DNA of 64,000 bases. Source: Poindextera sp963706385. Its GTDB lineage: Bacteria > Pseudomonadota > Alphaproteobacteria > Caulobacterales > Caulobacteraceae. Below the pieces are notes generated by a model. The model was not told the DNA's origin, ran no database searches, and saw only the letters and a program-made list of their open reading frames with translations. A program made the translations under genes and the position numbers. The stretch spans positions 2,604,001-2,668,000 of the forward strand of contig OY970153.1 of assembly GCA_963706385.1 (NCBI GenBank). Reading direction: 5' to 3'. The stretch's first letter is position 1. Each line of letters starts with the position of its first letter. Below, in pieces: positions 1 through 8,668 of this stretch.

Positions 1-759
1 CTGGCGCGCACCGGCGACTGGACCAGCCATCCCGAGGTGCGCGACGCGCAGAGCGCCATCACCTCGACCCGCCGGCTGGCGCGCATCGCCCGCCGGCTGG
101 GCAAGCGGATCCACGTGCTGCACGTGAGCACCGCCGAGGAGATCGACTTTCTCAGCGCAAACAAGGACATCGCCAGCGTCGAGCTGACCCCCCAGCACCT
201 GACCCTGGTCGGACCCGAGGCCTACCAGCGGCTGAAGGGCTTGGCCCAAATGAACCCGCCGATCCGCGACGCCTCCCACCAGCCGGGCCTGTGGCGCGCC
301 ATCGCCATGGGCGTGGCCGACGTGCTGGGCTCGGACCACGCGCCGCACACCCGCGAAGAGAAGGCCCGGCCCTATCCGGCCTCGCCCTCGGGCATGCCCG
401 GGGTGCAGACCCTGGCGGCGGTGATGCTGACCCATGTGGCCGAGGGGCGGCTCAGCCTGGAGCGCCTGGTCGATCTCACCTCGCACGGACCAGGGCGGGT
501 GTTCGGCGTCGCCGGCAAGGGCCGGATGGCCGAAGGTTACGACGCCGACCTGACCCTGGTCGACCTCAAGGCCCGCCGGACGATCCAGCACCAGGCGATG
601 GCCAGCCGCTGCGGCTGGACGCCGTTCGACGGCTTCGAGGCCAAGGGCTGGCCGATGGCGACGATCATCCGCGGGCGGGTGGCGATGCGCGACGACGAGG
701 TCGTCGCCGAGGGCGCCGGCGAGCCGGTGCGGTTTTTAGAAACTCTGGCTACGGATTAA
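1..759 (+). CDS. pyrC: Dihydroorotase, class I (5' end outside window)
   Basis: C-terminal 252 codons of a zinc amidohydrolase that closes carbamoyl-aspartate to dihydroorotate in pyrimidine synthesis. The reading frame is open from base 1, so the start and the N-terminal HxH metal ligands lie outside the window. Visible family marks are HVLHVST, ELTPQHL, the substrate-contact stretch MNPPIRD, and GSDHAPH at about 328-348, which carries the catalytic aspartate. The conserved C-terminal GKGRMAEGYDADLTLVD, typical of amidohydrolases, follows. Allantoinase is the main alternative, but the MNPPIRD and DHAPH context fits dihydroorotase better. The next gene starts 7 bases after the stop, so the two may be co-transcribed although their functions are unrelated. 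Confidence 0.88.
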   Translation: MARTGDWTSHPEVRDAQSAITSTRRLARIARRLGKRIHVLHVSTAEEIDFLSANKDIASVELTPQHLTLVGPEAYQRLKGLAQMNPPIRDASHQPGLWRAIAMGVADVLGSDHAPHTREEKARPYPASPSGMPGVQTLAAVMLTHVAEGRLSLERLVDLTSHGPGRVFGVAGKGRMAEGYDADLTLVDLKARRTIQHQAMASRCGWTPFDGFEAKGWPMATIIRGRVAMRDDEVVAEGAGEPVRFLETLATD

Positions 760-766
760 TCGGATC

Positions 767-2554
767 ATGGCGGATGGCGCGGGGGCCCGGATCCGGGATC
801 CGAGGTTTGTGGAGCGGCGGCTCGAGGTCGAGCATCGTCCCGACGGGACGGTGGTGCTGACCAATCCGACGCCGTTCGATCGCGCGTTCCAGACCACCAA
901 CGCCGCGCTCGACCATTGGGCGATGGCCGCGCCGGGCCGCACCTGGCTGGCCGAACGCTCCGGCGCGGGCTGGCGCGAATTGAGCTACGCCGAGGGGCGC
1001 GAGCAGGTCGCGCGCCTGGCCGCCTCGCTGAAAGGGCTGGGCCTCGGCCCCGGTCGGCCGCTGCTGATCCTGGCCCAGAACGGGATCGCGCACGCCCTGA
1101 TCGCCTACGCCGCCATGCGGATCGGCGCAGCCGTAGCCCCGGTCTCGCCGCAGTACGGCCATCCGGGCGCGGACCCTTCGCGCTTGGCCCACGCGGTTCG
1201 GCTGATCGATCCGGCGGCGGTGTTCGTCGACGACGCGGCCGCCTTCGCCGCCGCGCTGGAGGCGCCGGCGCTGGCGGGGCTGGCGGTGATCGCCCAGGCC
1301 CACGCGCGGTCGGGCGACCATCCGCTGGCGGCGCTGCTGCAGGCCGCGCCCCAGGCCGACATCGCCCGGCCGGAAGACATCGCCAAGCTGCTCCTGACCT
1401 CCGGCTCGACCGGCCGGCCCAAGGCGGTGATCTGCCTGCATTCCAACGTCTGCGCCAACGGCGCCCAGATCGCCGCCTGTTTCGACGATCCCGATCCCTG
1501 GGTGGCGGTGCACGGCGCGCCCTGGAGCCACAGCCTGGGCGGCACGGCGATCCTGCACATGCTGCTGCACCGGGGCGGGACGCTCCATATCGACCACGGC
1601 CAGCCGACGCCGGCCCGGTTCGGCGAGACTATCCGTAATCTGAAGGAAGTTTCCGCCACCTATCACAACATGGTGCCGGCCGGCTGGGGCCTGCTGGCCG
1701 GCGAGCTGGAGCGCGACGAAGCCCTGGCGCGGGTGTTCTTCGAGCGGGCGCGGCTGCTGCAATATGGCGGCGCGGGCCTGGCCCAGAGCGTCTGCGACCG
1801 CATCCAGGCGGTCGCCCTGCGCACCGTCGGCGAACAGATCAGCATTGGCTCCGGCTATGGCTCGACCGAGACCGGACCGACCGCCTGCAACGTTCACTGG
1901 CCGAACCTGAAGACCGGCCTGTGCGGCCTGCCGGTGCCCGGAACCGCCGCCAAGCTCGCGCCGGAGGGCGAGAAGTTCGAGATCCGCGTGCGCGGGCCGC
2001 AGGTCTCGCCCGGCTACTACAATCCGCCCGAAGGCGCGCTGGATCCGTTCGACGGGGAGGGTTTCTATCGGCTGGGCGACGCGACCAGGCTGGTCGACCC
2101 CCGCGATCCGCGCGCGGGCCTGGTGTTCGACGGCCGGTTGGTGGAGAACTTCAAGCTGGCCTCGGGCACCTTCGTCGCGGCTGGAACCTTGCGGCTTTCG
2201 GCGCTGTCGGCGATCGGCGGGGCGATGACCGACGCGATCGTCTGCGGCGAGGGGCGCGACGGCGTGGGTCTCTTGCTGTTCCCCGACGTAGCCCACGCCG
2301 AGGCGCTGGGCGGTCCCGCCGCCGCGCGGGCGGCGGTCGAGGCGGGTCTGAAGCGGCTGAACGCGGCGGCCAAGGGCGGCGGCGGCAAGATCGCGCGCGC
2401 CCTGATCCTGGATCATGCGCCCGATCCCTTGAGCGGCGAGATCACCGACAAGGGCTACATCAACCAGGCGATGGCCCGCGCCCGGCGCGCCGCCGAGGTC
2501 GAGCGGCTGTTCGCCGCGACGCCCGACGCCGAGGTGATCGTCCTCGATCGGTGA
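767..2554 (+). CDS. fcs: Feruloyl-CoA synthase-like AMP-forming ligase
   Basis: A 595-residue ANL-superfamily adenylating enzyme. It shows the P-loop LLLTSGSTGRPKAVI (about residues 207-221), the GYGSTETGP adenine-binding motif and the hinge region with YRLGD and NFKLASGTFV. The NFKLASGTxV block, the overall length and the N-terminal opening (RDPRFVERRLEVEHRPDG) are characteristic of feruloyl-CoA synthases, which activate ferulate or related hydroxycinnamates with CoA and ATP. The expected partners, an enoyl-CoA hydratase/aldolase (ech) and vanillin dehydrogenase, are not beside it, although an aldehyde dehydrogenase lies 36 kb away. The ATG start follows the upstream stop by 7 bases. Family placement is strong; the exact acid used is inferred. 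Confidence 0.8.
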   Translation: MADGAGARIRDPRFVERRLEVEHRPDGTVVLTNPTPFDRAFQTTNAALDHWAMAAPGRTWLAERSGAGWRELSYAEGREQVARLAASLKGLGLGPGRPLLILAQNGIAHALIAYAAMRIGAAVAPVSPQYGHPGADPSRLAHAVRLIDPAAVFVDDAAAFAAALEAPALAGLAVIAQAHARSGDHPLAALLQAAPQADIARPEDIAKLLLTSGSTGRPKAVICLHSNVCANGAQIAACFDDPDPWVAVHGAPWSHSLGGTAILHMLLHRGGTLHIDHGQPTPARFGETIRNLKEVSATYHNMVPAGWGLLAGELERDEALARVFFERARLLQYGGAGLAQSVCDRIQAVALRTVGEQISIGSGYGSTETGPTACNVHWPNLKTGLCGLPVPGTAAKLAPEGEKFEIRVRGPQVSPGYYNPPEGALDPFDGEGFYRLGDATRLVDPRDPRAGLVFDGRLVENFKLASGTFVAAGTLRLSALSAIGGAMTDAIVCGEGRDGVGLLLFPDVAHAEALGGPAAARAAVEAGLKRLNAAAKGGGGKIARALILDHAPDPLSGEITDKGYINQAMARARRAAEVERLFAATPDAEVIVLDR

Positions 2555-2577
2555 TCGCCTCGCCCGGCCGGCGGGTG

Positions 2578-2698
2578 CTAGTGGTGCGACTCAAACGGAT
2601 GCCTCCCGCATCCGTTTGCGAGACGCACCACAAGCGTTTGAATTTAGTGGATCGGACCACAAACGGATGGGAACCATCCGTTTGCTACGATCCACTAG
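2578..2698. repeat. Paired-hairpin intergenic repeat, copy A
   Basis: Two long stem-loops lie in tandem between two coding regions. Hairpin 1 pairs GTGGTGCG (2581-2588) with CGCACCAC (2624-2631), then after an internal loop CAAACGGATGC (2592-2602) with GCATCCGTTTG (2608-2618). Hairpin 2 pairs TAGTGGATCG (2645-2654) with CGATCCACTA (2688-2697), then CAAACGGATGG (2660-2670) with CCATCCGTTTG (2674-2684). The two are joined by a 15-base AT-rich linker (2632-2646) ending TTTGAATTTA. The inner stems of both hairpins are nearly the same sequence. A second element with the same plan lies at 63282-63393. This resembles REP/BIME-type mosaic elements of alphaproteobacteria. Confidence 0.85.
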
Positions 2699-2726
2699 AG
2701 GATACCGGTTTGAAAGGGAGAGGCCG

Positions 2727-4268
2727 ATGAACGGCGCCGACGCCATGCTCGCCACGCTCGCCGACAACGGCGTCGAGGCTTGTTTCGCCAATCCGGGCAC
2801 CAGCGAGATGCAGTTCGTCACCGCGCTCGACCGCGAGCCGCGGGTCAGGGCGGTGCTCGGCCTGTTCGAGGGCGTGGTCACCGGCGCGGCCGACGGCTAC
2901 GGCCGCATGGCGGGCAAGCCGGCGGTGACCCTCTTACATCTGGGTCCGGGCTATCTGAACGGCGGCGCCAACCTGCACAACGCCCGCCGGGCGGGCACGC
3001 CGATCGTCAATGTGATCGGCGACCATGCGACCTATCACCGCCAGTACGACGCGCCGCTGACCTCCGACATTCCCGCCCTGGCCGGACCCAACTCGCTCTG
3101 GCTGAGGATGGCCGAGACGGCGGACCAAGCCGCGGACCTGGCGGCCGAGGCGGTGCGGGCGAGCTTCGGCCCGCCGGGCGGTCCGGTCAGCCTGATCCTG
3201 CCCGCCGACTGCGCCTGGTCGGCCGCCAGCCGCAAGGGCCCGGTGCTGGAGCGGCCAGCGTGCGCGCCGCCGGCGTCGGACGCGGTCGACGAGGCCGCCC
3301 GGCGGCTGAGGGGCGCGGCCAAGCCGGCGCTGCTGATCGGCGCCGGGGCCTGCGGCGAGCGGGGCCTGCGCGCCGCCGCCCGCCTGAACGGGCTAGGCTA
3401 TCGGGTGATCACCGACACCTTCCTCGCCCGCCAGCCGCGCGGCGCCGGGCGCTTCTCGCCCGACAAGATGCTGTATTTCAGCGAGATGGCGCTGGAGGAC
3501 CTCGCCGGGACCGATCTGATGGTGTTCGTCGAGACCACCCAGCCGGTGGCCTTCTTCGCCTATCCGGCGGCGCCCAGCGTGCTGGTTCCCGAGGGCTGCG
3601 CCAGCTTCAGCCTGGCCGACCGCGGCCAGGATGGCGCCCTGGCGCTGGAGCTGCTGGCCGAGGCCCTGGGCGCCCCGGCCCAGGGGCCGTCCAACAGCCT
3701 GGAGCTGCCGGATCGTCCGACCGGCGAGATCAACGCTTATAGCGTCGGCGCCTCGATCGCCCGGCACATGCCGAGCGAGGCGGTCGTCTCGGACGATGCG
3801 GTGACCTCCGGCCTGCCGATCTTCCTGCAGACCAAGGGCGCGCGCCCCCACGACTGGCTGGGGCTGACCGGCGGCGCGATCGGCCAGGGCATCCCGCTGG
3901 CGGTGGGCGCGGCCATCGCCAGCCCCGGCCGCAAGGTCCTGTCGCTGAACGGCGACGGGGCGGCGATGTATACGCTCCAGGGGCTCTGGACCCTGGCGCG
4001 CGAGGCGCTGGACGTGACCGTGGTGATCTTCGCCAACCACAGCTATCGCATCCTCGGCATCGAGCTGGCCCGCACCGGGGCCGGCGCGCCCGGGCGGGCG
4101 GCGTCGGGCCTGCTCAATCTGGACGACCCGCGGATCGACTGGGTCTCGCTGGCCTCCGGGCTCGGCCTGCCCGCGGTGCGCTGCGCCGACGCCGAAAGCT
4201 TCGACGCCGCCTTCGCCGCCGCCATGGCCCAGACCGGCCCCACGCTGATCGAGGTCCAGCTGGCCTGA
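2727..4268 (+). CDS. Thiamine-diphosphate enzyme, acetolactate synthase large-subunit family
   Basis: A 513-residue ThDP-dependent enzyme with the three-domain plan of acetolactate synthase and benzoylformate decarboxylase. The N-terminal PYR domain has ANPGTSEMQF with the ThDP-activating glutamate. A central Rossmann-like domain follows, and the C-terminal PP domain has NGDGAAMYTLQGLW and, about 25 residues on, the closing asparagine in FANHSY. At about 513 residues it is shorter than true IlvB/IlvI (about 560-590), and no small regulatory subunit is adjacent, so a role in valine/isoleucine synthesis is doubtful. A decarboxylase or carboligase on an aromatic or other 2-oxo acid is possible given the feruloyl-CoA synthase upstream. 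The ATG has a good ribosome site (gggagagg). In-frame codons upstream fall in the hairpin repeat and are rejected as coding. Confidence 0.8.
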   Translation: MNGADAMLATLADNGVEACFANPGTSEMQFVTALDREPRVRAVLGLFEGVVTGAADGYGRMAGKPAVTLLHLGPGYLNGGANLHNARRAGTPIVNVIGDHATYHRQYDAPLTSDIPALAGPNSLWLRMAETADQAADLAAEAVRASFGPPGGPVSLILPADCAWSAASRKGPVLERPACAPPASDAVDEAARRLRGAAKPALLIGAGACGERGLRAAARLNGLGYRVITDTFLARQPRGAGRFSPDKMLYFSEMALEDLAGTDLMVFVETTQPVAFFAYPAAPSVLVPEGCASFSLADRGQDGALALELLAEALGAPAQGPSNSLELPDRPTGEINAYSVGASIARHMPSEAVVSDDAVTSGLPIFLQTKGARPHDWLGLTGGAIGQGIPLAVGAAIASPGRKVLSLNGDGAAMYTLQGLWTLAREALDVTVVIFANHSYRILGIELARTGAGAPGRAASGLLNLDDPRIDWVSLASGLGLPAVRCADAESFDAAFAAAMAQTGPTLIEVQLA

Positions 4269-4282
4269 GCCGAACGAAAAGC

Positions 4283-4320
4283 GCCCGCCGGAGCGATCCG
4301 GCGGGCCCTCGTCTTGTCTT
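4283..4320. terminator. Intrinsic terminator between convergent genes
   Basis: GCCCGCCGG (4283-4291) pairs with CCGGCGGGC (4298-4306) around a 6-base loop. A T-rich stretch (cctcgtcttgtctt) follows on the plus strand and aaaagc precedes it, so the hairpin could end transcription from both sides. Confidence 0.75.
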
Positions 4321-4332
4321 ATGCCGCCGAAC

Positions 4333-5658
4333 TCAACGCGGCTTGTTGGTCGGCAGTTGACAGCCGCCGCCGCCCATGGCCGCCGCCTGCACGCAGTTGA
4401 GCAGCGCGGTCGGAGCGGTGGCGTCGGCCGCGTACTCGATCACCCAGCCCGGCCCGCCGTCGGCGCAGGCGACCTCGATCAGGTCCGCGCCGGCGGAGGT
4501 CTGGGCGTAGGGCCGCGCGCCGGAGACCACGCAGGATCCCTTGCCCTTGGCCTTGAGTTGGTCGCTGAGCTTGCTGAACAGCGGGCTGATGTCCGAGAAC
4601 GAACAGCCATAGCCCGCGACGCCGGCGCGCAAGCAGTCCAGCACCTTCGGCTGGCCCTTGGCCGGGAAGATCCCGACCCCGCCGTCGGGACGGTTGGAGC
4701 AGGCCAGCTCGACCACCTCGGCGCCGTCCGCCCGGGGCGGGAAATCGGCGTATTTGGAGACCGTGCAGTCGAACCCGGACTTCTTGGCCAGGTCGGTGTA
4801 GACCGCGTCCTGCTCGGTCTCGGCCTGGCGGACGTCGGTCAGGGTGCAGCCGCCGGCGAGGTTGACCGCCTTGACGCAATCGATCGCCTGCTGGACCTTG
4901 CCGTGGGAGTCCGCCTGCAGGATGTAGCCGCCACCCTCGGTGCAGGCGACCTCGAAGAAATCGCTCAGGTCCGCGGTCGAGCCCACATAGCGACGGCCCT
5001 TGACCGTACAGGGCTTCCCGCTGGCGGCGACGAGCCGATCGATCGCGGCCATCTGTTGCTCGGGCGCGATCAGTTCGCACTTGACCTGGCTGGCGGAGCC
5101 GAACACCGCGCACATGGTGGCGATCGGGGCGCCGCCCGCCGCCTTGGGCAGCCGCAGGATGTAGCCGGCGCCCTCATGGCAGGCCACTTCATAGAGGTTG
5201 GTGTCGGAGGTCGAGCCGATGTAGCGCGCCTTGTCGACCGCGCAGGTCCGGCCGGCCGCGGCCACCGTGCTGTTCAGCCCCGCGCCCGGATTCAGGTTGC
5301 CGGGCAGTTTGCAAGCCGACGGGTTCGGCTTGCCGTCCGCGCCGGGCGCCGACATGATCACGCAGTCGAAGAAGCTCGGCTTGGGGGCCTTGTCCTTGGC
5401 TATGACCACATAGCCCAGCGCATCCTTGCAGGCGACCTCGTAGAAGGTCATTTTGACCTTGTCCTCGCCCGTGCCGGTACCCATCAGCCGGGCGTCGGCC
5501 AGGGTGCAGGGCAGCTGCGCCGCCTGGATCAGCGCGGGCGCCGCGGCCATGCCGGCCTTGCGCGCCTCCGGCGGGGTGTCATCCTTGGCCGCGAAGGCCG
5601 AACTGGCCATGGCCGTGACGATCAGGATGGCCGCGAAGCCAATTCCTAGGGCCCTCAT
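4333..5658 (-). CDS. Secreted protein with five 4-cysteine repeats
   Basis: A 441-residue protein of no family I recognise. Residues 1-23 form a Sec signal peptide (MRALGIGFAAILIVTAMASS, cleavage after AFA). The mature part is five imperfect repeats of about 80 residues, each with four cysteines: C51/77/99/116, C139/160/183/194, C217/239/261/271, C298/320/342/352 and C376/398/422/433. That is exactly 20 cysteines with spacing C-x20-25-C-x21-23-C-x9-16-C. Each repeat carries a core like ARYIGS..xLYEVAC.EGxGYIL. The pattern suggests a disulfide-stabilised periplasmic or secreted bead-on-string protein. The ATG at 5658 is chosen because AGGAGA precedes it and the signal peptide starts there; an open frame continues to 5724 without a better start. 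Confidence 0.8.
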   Translation of the reverse strand: MRALGIGFAAILIVTAMASSAFAAKDDTPPEARKAGMAAAPALIQAAQLPCTLADARLMGTGTGEDKVKMTFYEVACKDALGYVVIAKDKAPKPSFFDCVIMSAPGADGKPNPSACKLPGNLNPGAGLNSTVAAAGRTCAVDKARYIGSTSDTNLYEVACHEGAGYILRLPKAAGGAPIATMCAVFGSASQVKCELIAPEQQMAAIDRLVAASGKPCTVKGRRYVGSTADLSDFFEVACTEGGGYILQADSHGKVQQAIDCVKAVNLAGGCTLTDVRQAETEQDAVYTDLAKKSGFDCTVSKYADFPPRADGAEVVELACSNRPDGGVGIFPAKGQPKVLDCLRAGVAGYGCSFSDISPLFSKLSDQLKAKGKGSCVVSGARPYAQTSAGADLIEVACADGGPGWVIEYAADATAPTALLNCVQAAAMGGGGCQLPTNKPR

Positions 5659-5838
5659 TCTCTCTATCTCCTGGGTCGTTCCTTTGCTGGCGGAGCTTAA
5701 ACGCGCGGTTGGCCCGCCGGTCAAGCCGAGGCTGGCCGATGGCGTGGCCGCGGCGATCAGGCTGGACGCCGAGGCGGGGTCGGTCTACCCCGAAGGCGTT
5801 TCATCGGAGGTGACCTGGCATGGAGCGGGGAGGACGGC

Positions 5839-6912
5839 GTGGCTGACGGCGCGCAGGATCGAGATGGCGGCGAACGCCGCCCGGCGCTGGTCTATCCGCT
5901 CGGAGAGCCGCCCGAGTTGGGCGAGGCGCGTGAGGTCGCTCCGGGCGTGTTCTGGATGCGGATGCCGCTGGGCGGCCCCTTGTCGTTCATCAATGTCTGG
6001 GCGCTGAGGGACGGCAATGGCTGGGCCCTGGTCGACACCGGCATGCAGACCAGCCCGACGTCCAAGGCCTGGCGCAAGGTGATCGCCGGCCCGCTGGGCG
6101 ATGGGCCGATCAGCCGGGTGTTCGTCACCCACCTGCATCCCGACCATGTCGGCCTGGCCGGCTGGATCACCCGCAAGTTCCATTGCCGGGTGTGGATGAC
6201 CCGGCTGGAGTATCTGCAATGCCGCATGCTGTCCGCCGACACCGGCCGCGAGGCGCCGCAGGACGCCATCGACTTCTATCGCGCCGCCGGCTGGGACGAG
6301 GAGGCGCTGGACAACTACAAGGCCCGCTTCGGCGGCTTCGGCAAGGCGATCTATCAGCTCCCGGACAGTTATCGTCGCATCCAGGACGGCGACGAGATCA
6401 CTATCGGCGAGCATCTCTGGCGGGTGGTGGTGGGCGCGGGCCATTCGCCGGAGCACGCCTGCCTCTACTGCCCCGAACTGAAGCTGTTGATCTCGGGCGA
6501 CCAGGTGCTGCCCCGGATTTCCTCCAACGTCTCGGTGTTCCCCACCGAACCGGACGGCGATCCCCTGACCGACTGGCTGGTCTCGCTGGAGCGGATCAAG
6601 CGCCTGGTGCCCGACGACGTCCTGGTGCTGCCGGCGCACAATGATCCGTTCATCGGCCTGCACGCGCGGCTGGACCATCTGATCCGCGGCCACGAGCGCG
6701 GTCTCGAGCGGCTGGAAAAGATCCTGGCCGAGCCGAAGCGCTCGATCGACGTGTTCGCCGCCCTGTTCGCGCGCAAGATCGGGCCGGATCTGATGGGCAT
6801 GGCGACCGGCGAGAGCCTGGCCCACCTCAACTGCCTGATCGGCCGCGGCCGGGCGGTGGCCGAATTGGGAGAGGACGGCGTCGTCTGGTACCGGGCCAAG
6901 TCGGCCGGATAG
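5839..6912 (+). CDS. MBL-fold metallo-hydrolase
   Basis: A 357-residue metallo-beta-lactamase-fold enzyme. THLHPDHVG supplies the HxHxDH dinuclear zinc site, followed by GHSPEHACLY (third histidine), ISGDQVL (bridging aspartate) and LPAHNDPF (last histidine). A C-terminal extension of about 90 residues after the fold resembles the winged-helix tail of the LACTB2/BLACT_WH group. Enzymes like this hydrolyse thioesters or act on RNA; the substrate cannot be read from sequence. The GTG start at 5839 follows GGGGAGGA closely. It is divergent from the cysteine-repeat gene and 13 bases upstream of the GNAT gene, which may be co-transcribed. Confidence 0.85.
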   Translation: MADGAQDRDGGERRPALVYPLGEPPELGEAREVAPGVFWMRMPLGGPLSFINVWALRDGNGWALVDTGMQTSPTSKAWRKVIAGPLGDGPISRVFVTHLHPDHVGLAGWITRKFHCRVWMTRLEYLQCRMLSADTGREAPQDAIDFYRAAGWDEEALDNYKARFGGFGKAIYQLPDSYRRIQDGDEITIGEHLWRVVVGAGHSPEHACLYCPELKLLISGDQVLPRISSNVSVFPTEPDGDPLTDWLVSLERIKRLVPDDVLVLPAHNDPFIGLHARLDHLIRGHERGLERLEKILAEPKRSIDVFAALFARKIGPDLMGMATGESLAHLNCLIGRGRAVAELGEDGVVWYRAKSAG

Positions 6913-6925
6913 GGTCGATCGAGGC

Positions 6926-7405
6926 ATGGGCCCGACCATTCGCGCCGCGGCGCCGTCGGACGTGGCGCTGATCCATGGCTTCATCCGCGCGCTGGCGGAC
7001 TACGAGAAGCTGCTGCACGAGGTCGAGGCCACCGAGACCGACATCGCGGCGGTGCTGTTCGGCGAGCGCCCGCGCGCGTTTTGCGACATCGCCGAGCGGG
7101 ACGGGGGCCCGGTGGGTTTCGCGCTGTGGTTCTATAATCTGTCGACGTTCACCGGACGGCACGGAATCTGGCTGGAGGACCTCTATGTCAGGCCCGAGGC
7201 TCGCGGCCTGGGCGCCGGCAAGGCGCTGCTGGCCGCCCTGGCGCGCCGCTGCGTGGACGAGGGCCTGACGCGGCTGGAATGGGCGGTGCTGGACTGGAAC
7301 GCCCCCGCGATCGCCTTCTACGACTCGCTCGGCGCGACCGCGAAGAGCGAATGGATCACCCGCCGTCTCTCGGGCGAGGCGCTGATTCGGCTGGCGAGCG
7401 GTTAG
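6926..7405 (+). CDS. GNAT N-acetyltransferase, SSAT-like
   Basis: A 159-residue single-domain GNAT enzyme. The acetyl-CoA pyrophosphate loop is RPEARGLGAGKALL, preceded by the strand ending IWLEDLYV and followed by WNAPAIAFYDSLGA. The arrangement FALWFYN..TFTGRHGIWLEDLYV is typical of the spermidine/spermine (diamine) N-acetyltransferase-like branch. The acceptor is unknown. It starts 14 bases after the MBL-fold gene and ends 10 bases before the converging MFS gene. Confidence 0.85.
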   Translation: MGPTIRAAAPSDVALIHGFIRALADYEKLLHEVEATETDIAAVLFGERPRAFCDIAERDGGPVGFALWFYNLSTFTGRHGIWLEDLYVRPEARGLGAGKALLAALARRCVDEGLTRLEWAVLDWNAPAIAFYDSLGATAKSEWITRRLSGEALIRLASG

Positions 7406-7414
7406 GCCCAGCCC

Positions 7415-8668
7415 CTACGACAGCCGGTCGGCCTTGCGCAGCGCGGGGAAAAGCCGGGCCCAGAGCAGGGTGACGACCAGCGCCCCGATCCCGCCGAACA
7501 GGGCCGCGCCCACCGGCCCCAGGAAGCGGGCGGCGACCCCGCTCTCGAATTCTCCTAGCTCGTTGGAGGCGCCGATGAACAGGCTGGAGACCGCCCCCAC
7601 CCGCCCGCGCATCGGATCGGGGGTGACCAGCTGCACCAGGGTCTGGCGCACATAGACGCTGAGCATGTCGGCGCCGCCCAGCACCGCCAGGGCGGCCACG
7701 GACAGCACGAGGACCTTGGAGACCGCGAACACCACCGTCGCCGCGCCGAACACCGCGACCCCCGAGAACATCACCAGCCCCGCCTTGCGCCGGATCGGCC
7801 GCGCCGCGAGCAGCACCGCGATCGCCGCCGCCCCGATCGCCGGCCCGGCCCGCAGGACGCCGAAGCCCTGGGCGCCGACGTTCAGCACGTCGCGCGCGAA
7901 CACCGGCAAGAGCGCCGTCGCCCCGCCGAGCAGCACGGCGAAGAGGTCGAGCGAGATCGCGCCGAACACGATCTTGTTCTCCCAGACATAGGCCAGCCCT
8001 TCCTTGACCAGGGCCCAGCGCGAGCCCGGCTGGATCACCGGCCGCGTCTCCGCCCGGATCAAGAGCAGGCAGCCGGCCGAGGCGAGATAGAAGCCGAACG
8101 CCACGGCGAACGAGACCACCGGCGAGATGGCGCACAGAAGCCCGCCCAGCGCCGGCCCGACGATCGACGCGGACTGCCAGGCCAGCGAACTCCAGGCGAT
8201 CGCGCGCGGCAGCAGCGGCCGGGGAACCAGCATCGGCCCGAGCGCCGTGTTGGCCGGGCTGAGGAAGGTGCGGGCCGATCCGAACAGGATGGCGGCGACA
8301 TAGATCGGCCAGATCGCGCGCCCGTCGACGAAGGCCAGGATGGCCAGGGCGCCCGCCGTCGCCGCATCGACGGCCAGACAGATGGCGGCGATCAGCCGGC
8401 GGTCGTAGCGGTCGGCCATCTCGCCGGCCGGCAGCGTCATCGCCACCACCGGCAGGAACTGGGCCAGGCCGATCATGCCCACGGCGAAAGCCGCCTGGCG
8501 CACGTCGTGATGGGTGTCGCGGGCGATGGTGTAGACCTGCCAGGCGATGGTCACGGCCTGGGCCTGCAGGCCGAGCGAGGACAAGAGCCGCGCGGTCCAG
8601 AACAGGACGAAGGGGCGCTGCCGCAGCAGGCTCGATGCTTCGGCCGATTCGATTGCGGGGGAGGGCAT
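7415..8668 (-). CDS. MFS transporter, EntS/MFS_3-like exporter
   Basis: A 417-residue inner-membrane transporter with about 12 hydrophobic segments. The FWTARLLSSLGLQAQAVTIAW opening helix and the loop-2 motif GEMADRYDRR are typical of the enterobactin-exporter-like MFS_3 group. In that group the cargo is often a siderophore or drug, but no siderophore genes are near, so the substrate is open. The ATG at 8668 is preferred: the residues encoded between it and the in-frame alternative at 8707 are charged and not family-like. It converges on the SSAT-like gene. Confidence 0.82.
   Translation of the reverse strand: MPSPAIESAEASSLLRQRPFVLFWTARLLSSLGLQAQAVTIAWQVYTIARDTHHDVRQAAFAVGMIGLAQFLPVVAMTLPAGEMADRYDRRLIAAICLAVDAATAGALAILAFVDGRAIWPIYVAAILFGSARTFLSPANTALGPMLVPRPLLPRAIAWSSLAWQSASIVGPALGGLLCAISPVVSFAVAFGFYLASAGCLLLIRAETRPVIQPGSRWALVKEGLAYVWENKIVFGAISLDLFAVLLGGATALLPVFARDVLNVGAQGFGVLRAGPAIGAAAIAVLLAARPIRRKAGLVMFSGVAVFGAATVVFAVSKVLVLSVAALAVLGGADMLSVYVRQTLVQLVTPDPMRGRVGAVSSLFIGASNELGEFESGVAARFLGPVGAALFGGIGALVVTLLWARLFPALRKADRLS

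Noticed and set aside
749..2416. Long open frame on the minus strand opposite the feruloyl-CoA synthase
   Set aside because: High GC leaves antisense frames open; the translation is low-complexity Arg/Gly/Ala with no domain, while the plus strand has clear ANL motifs.
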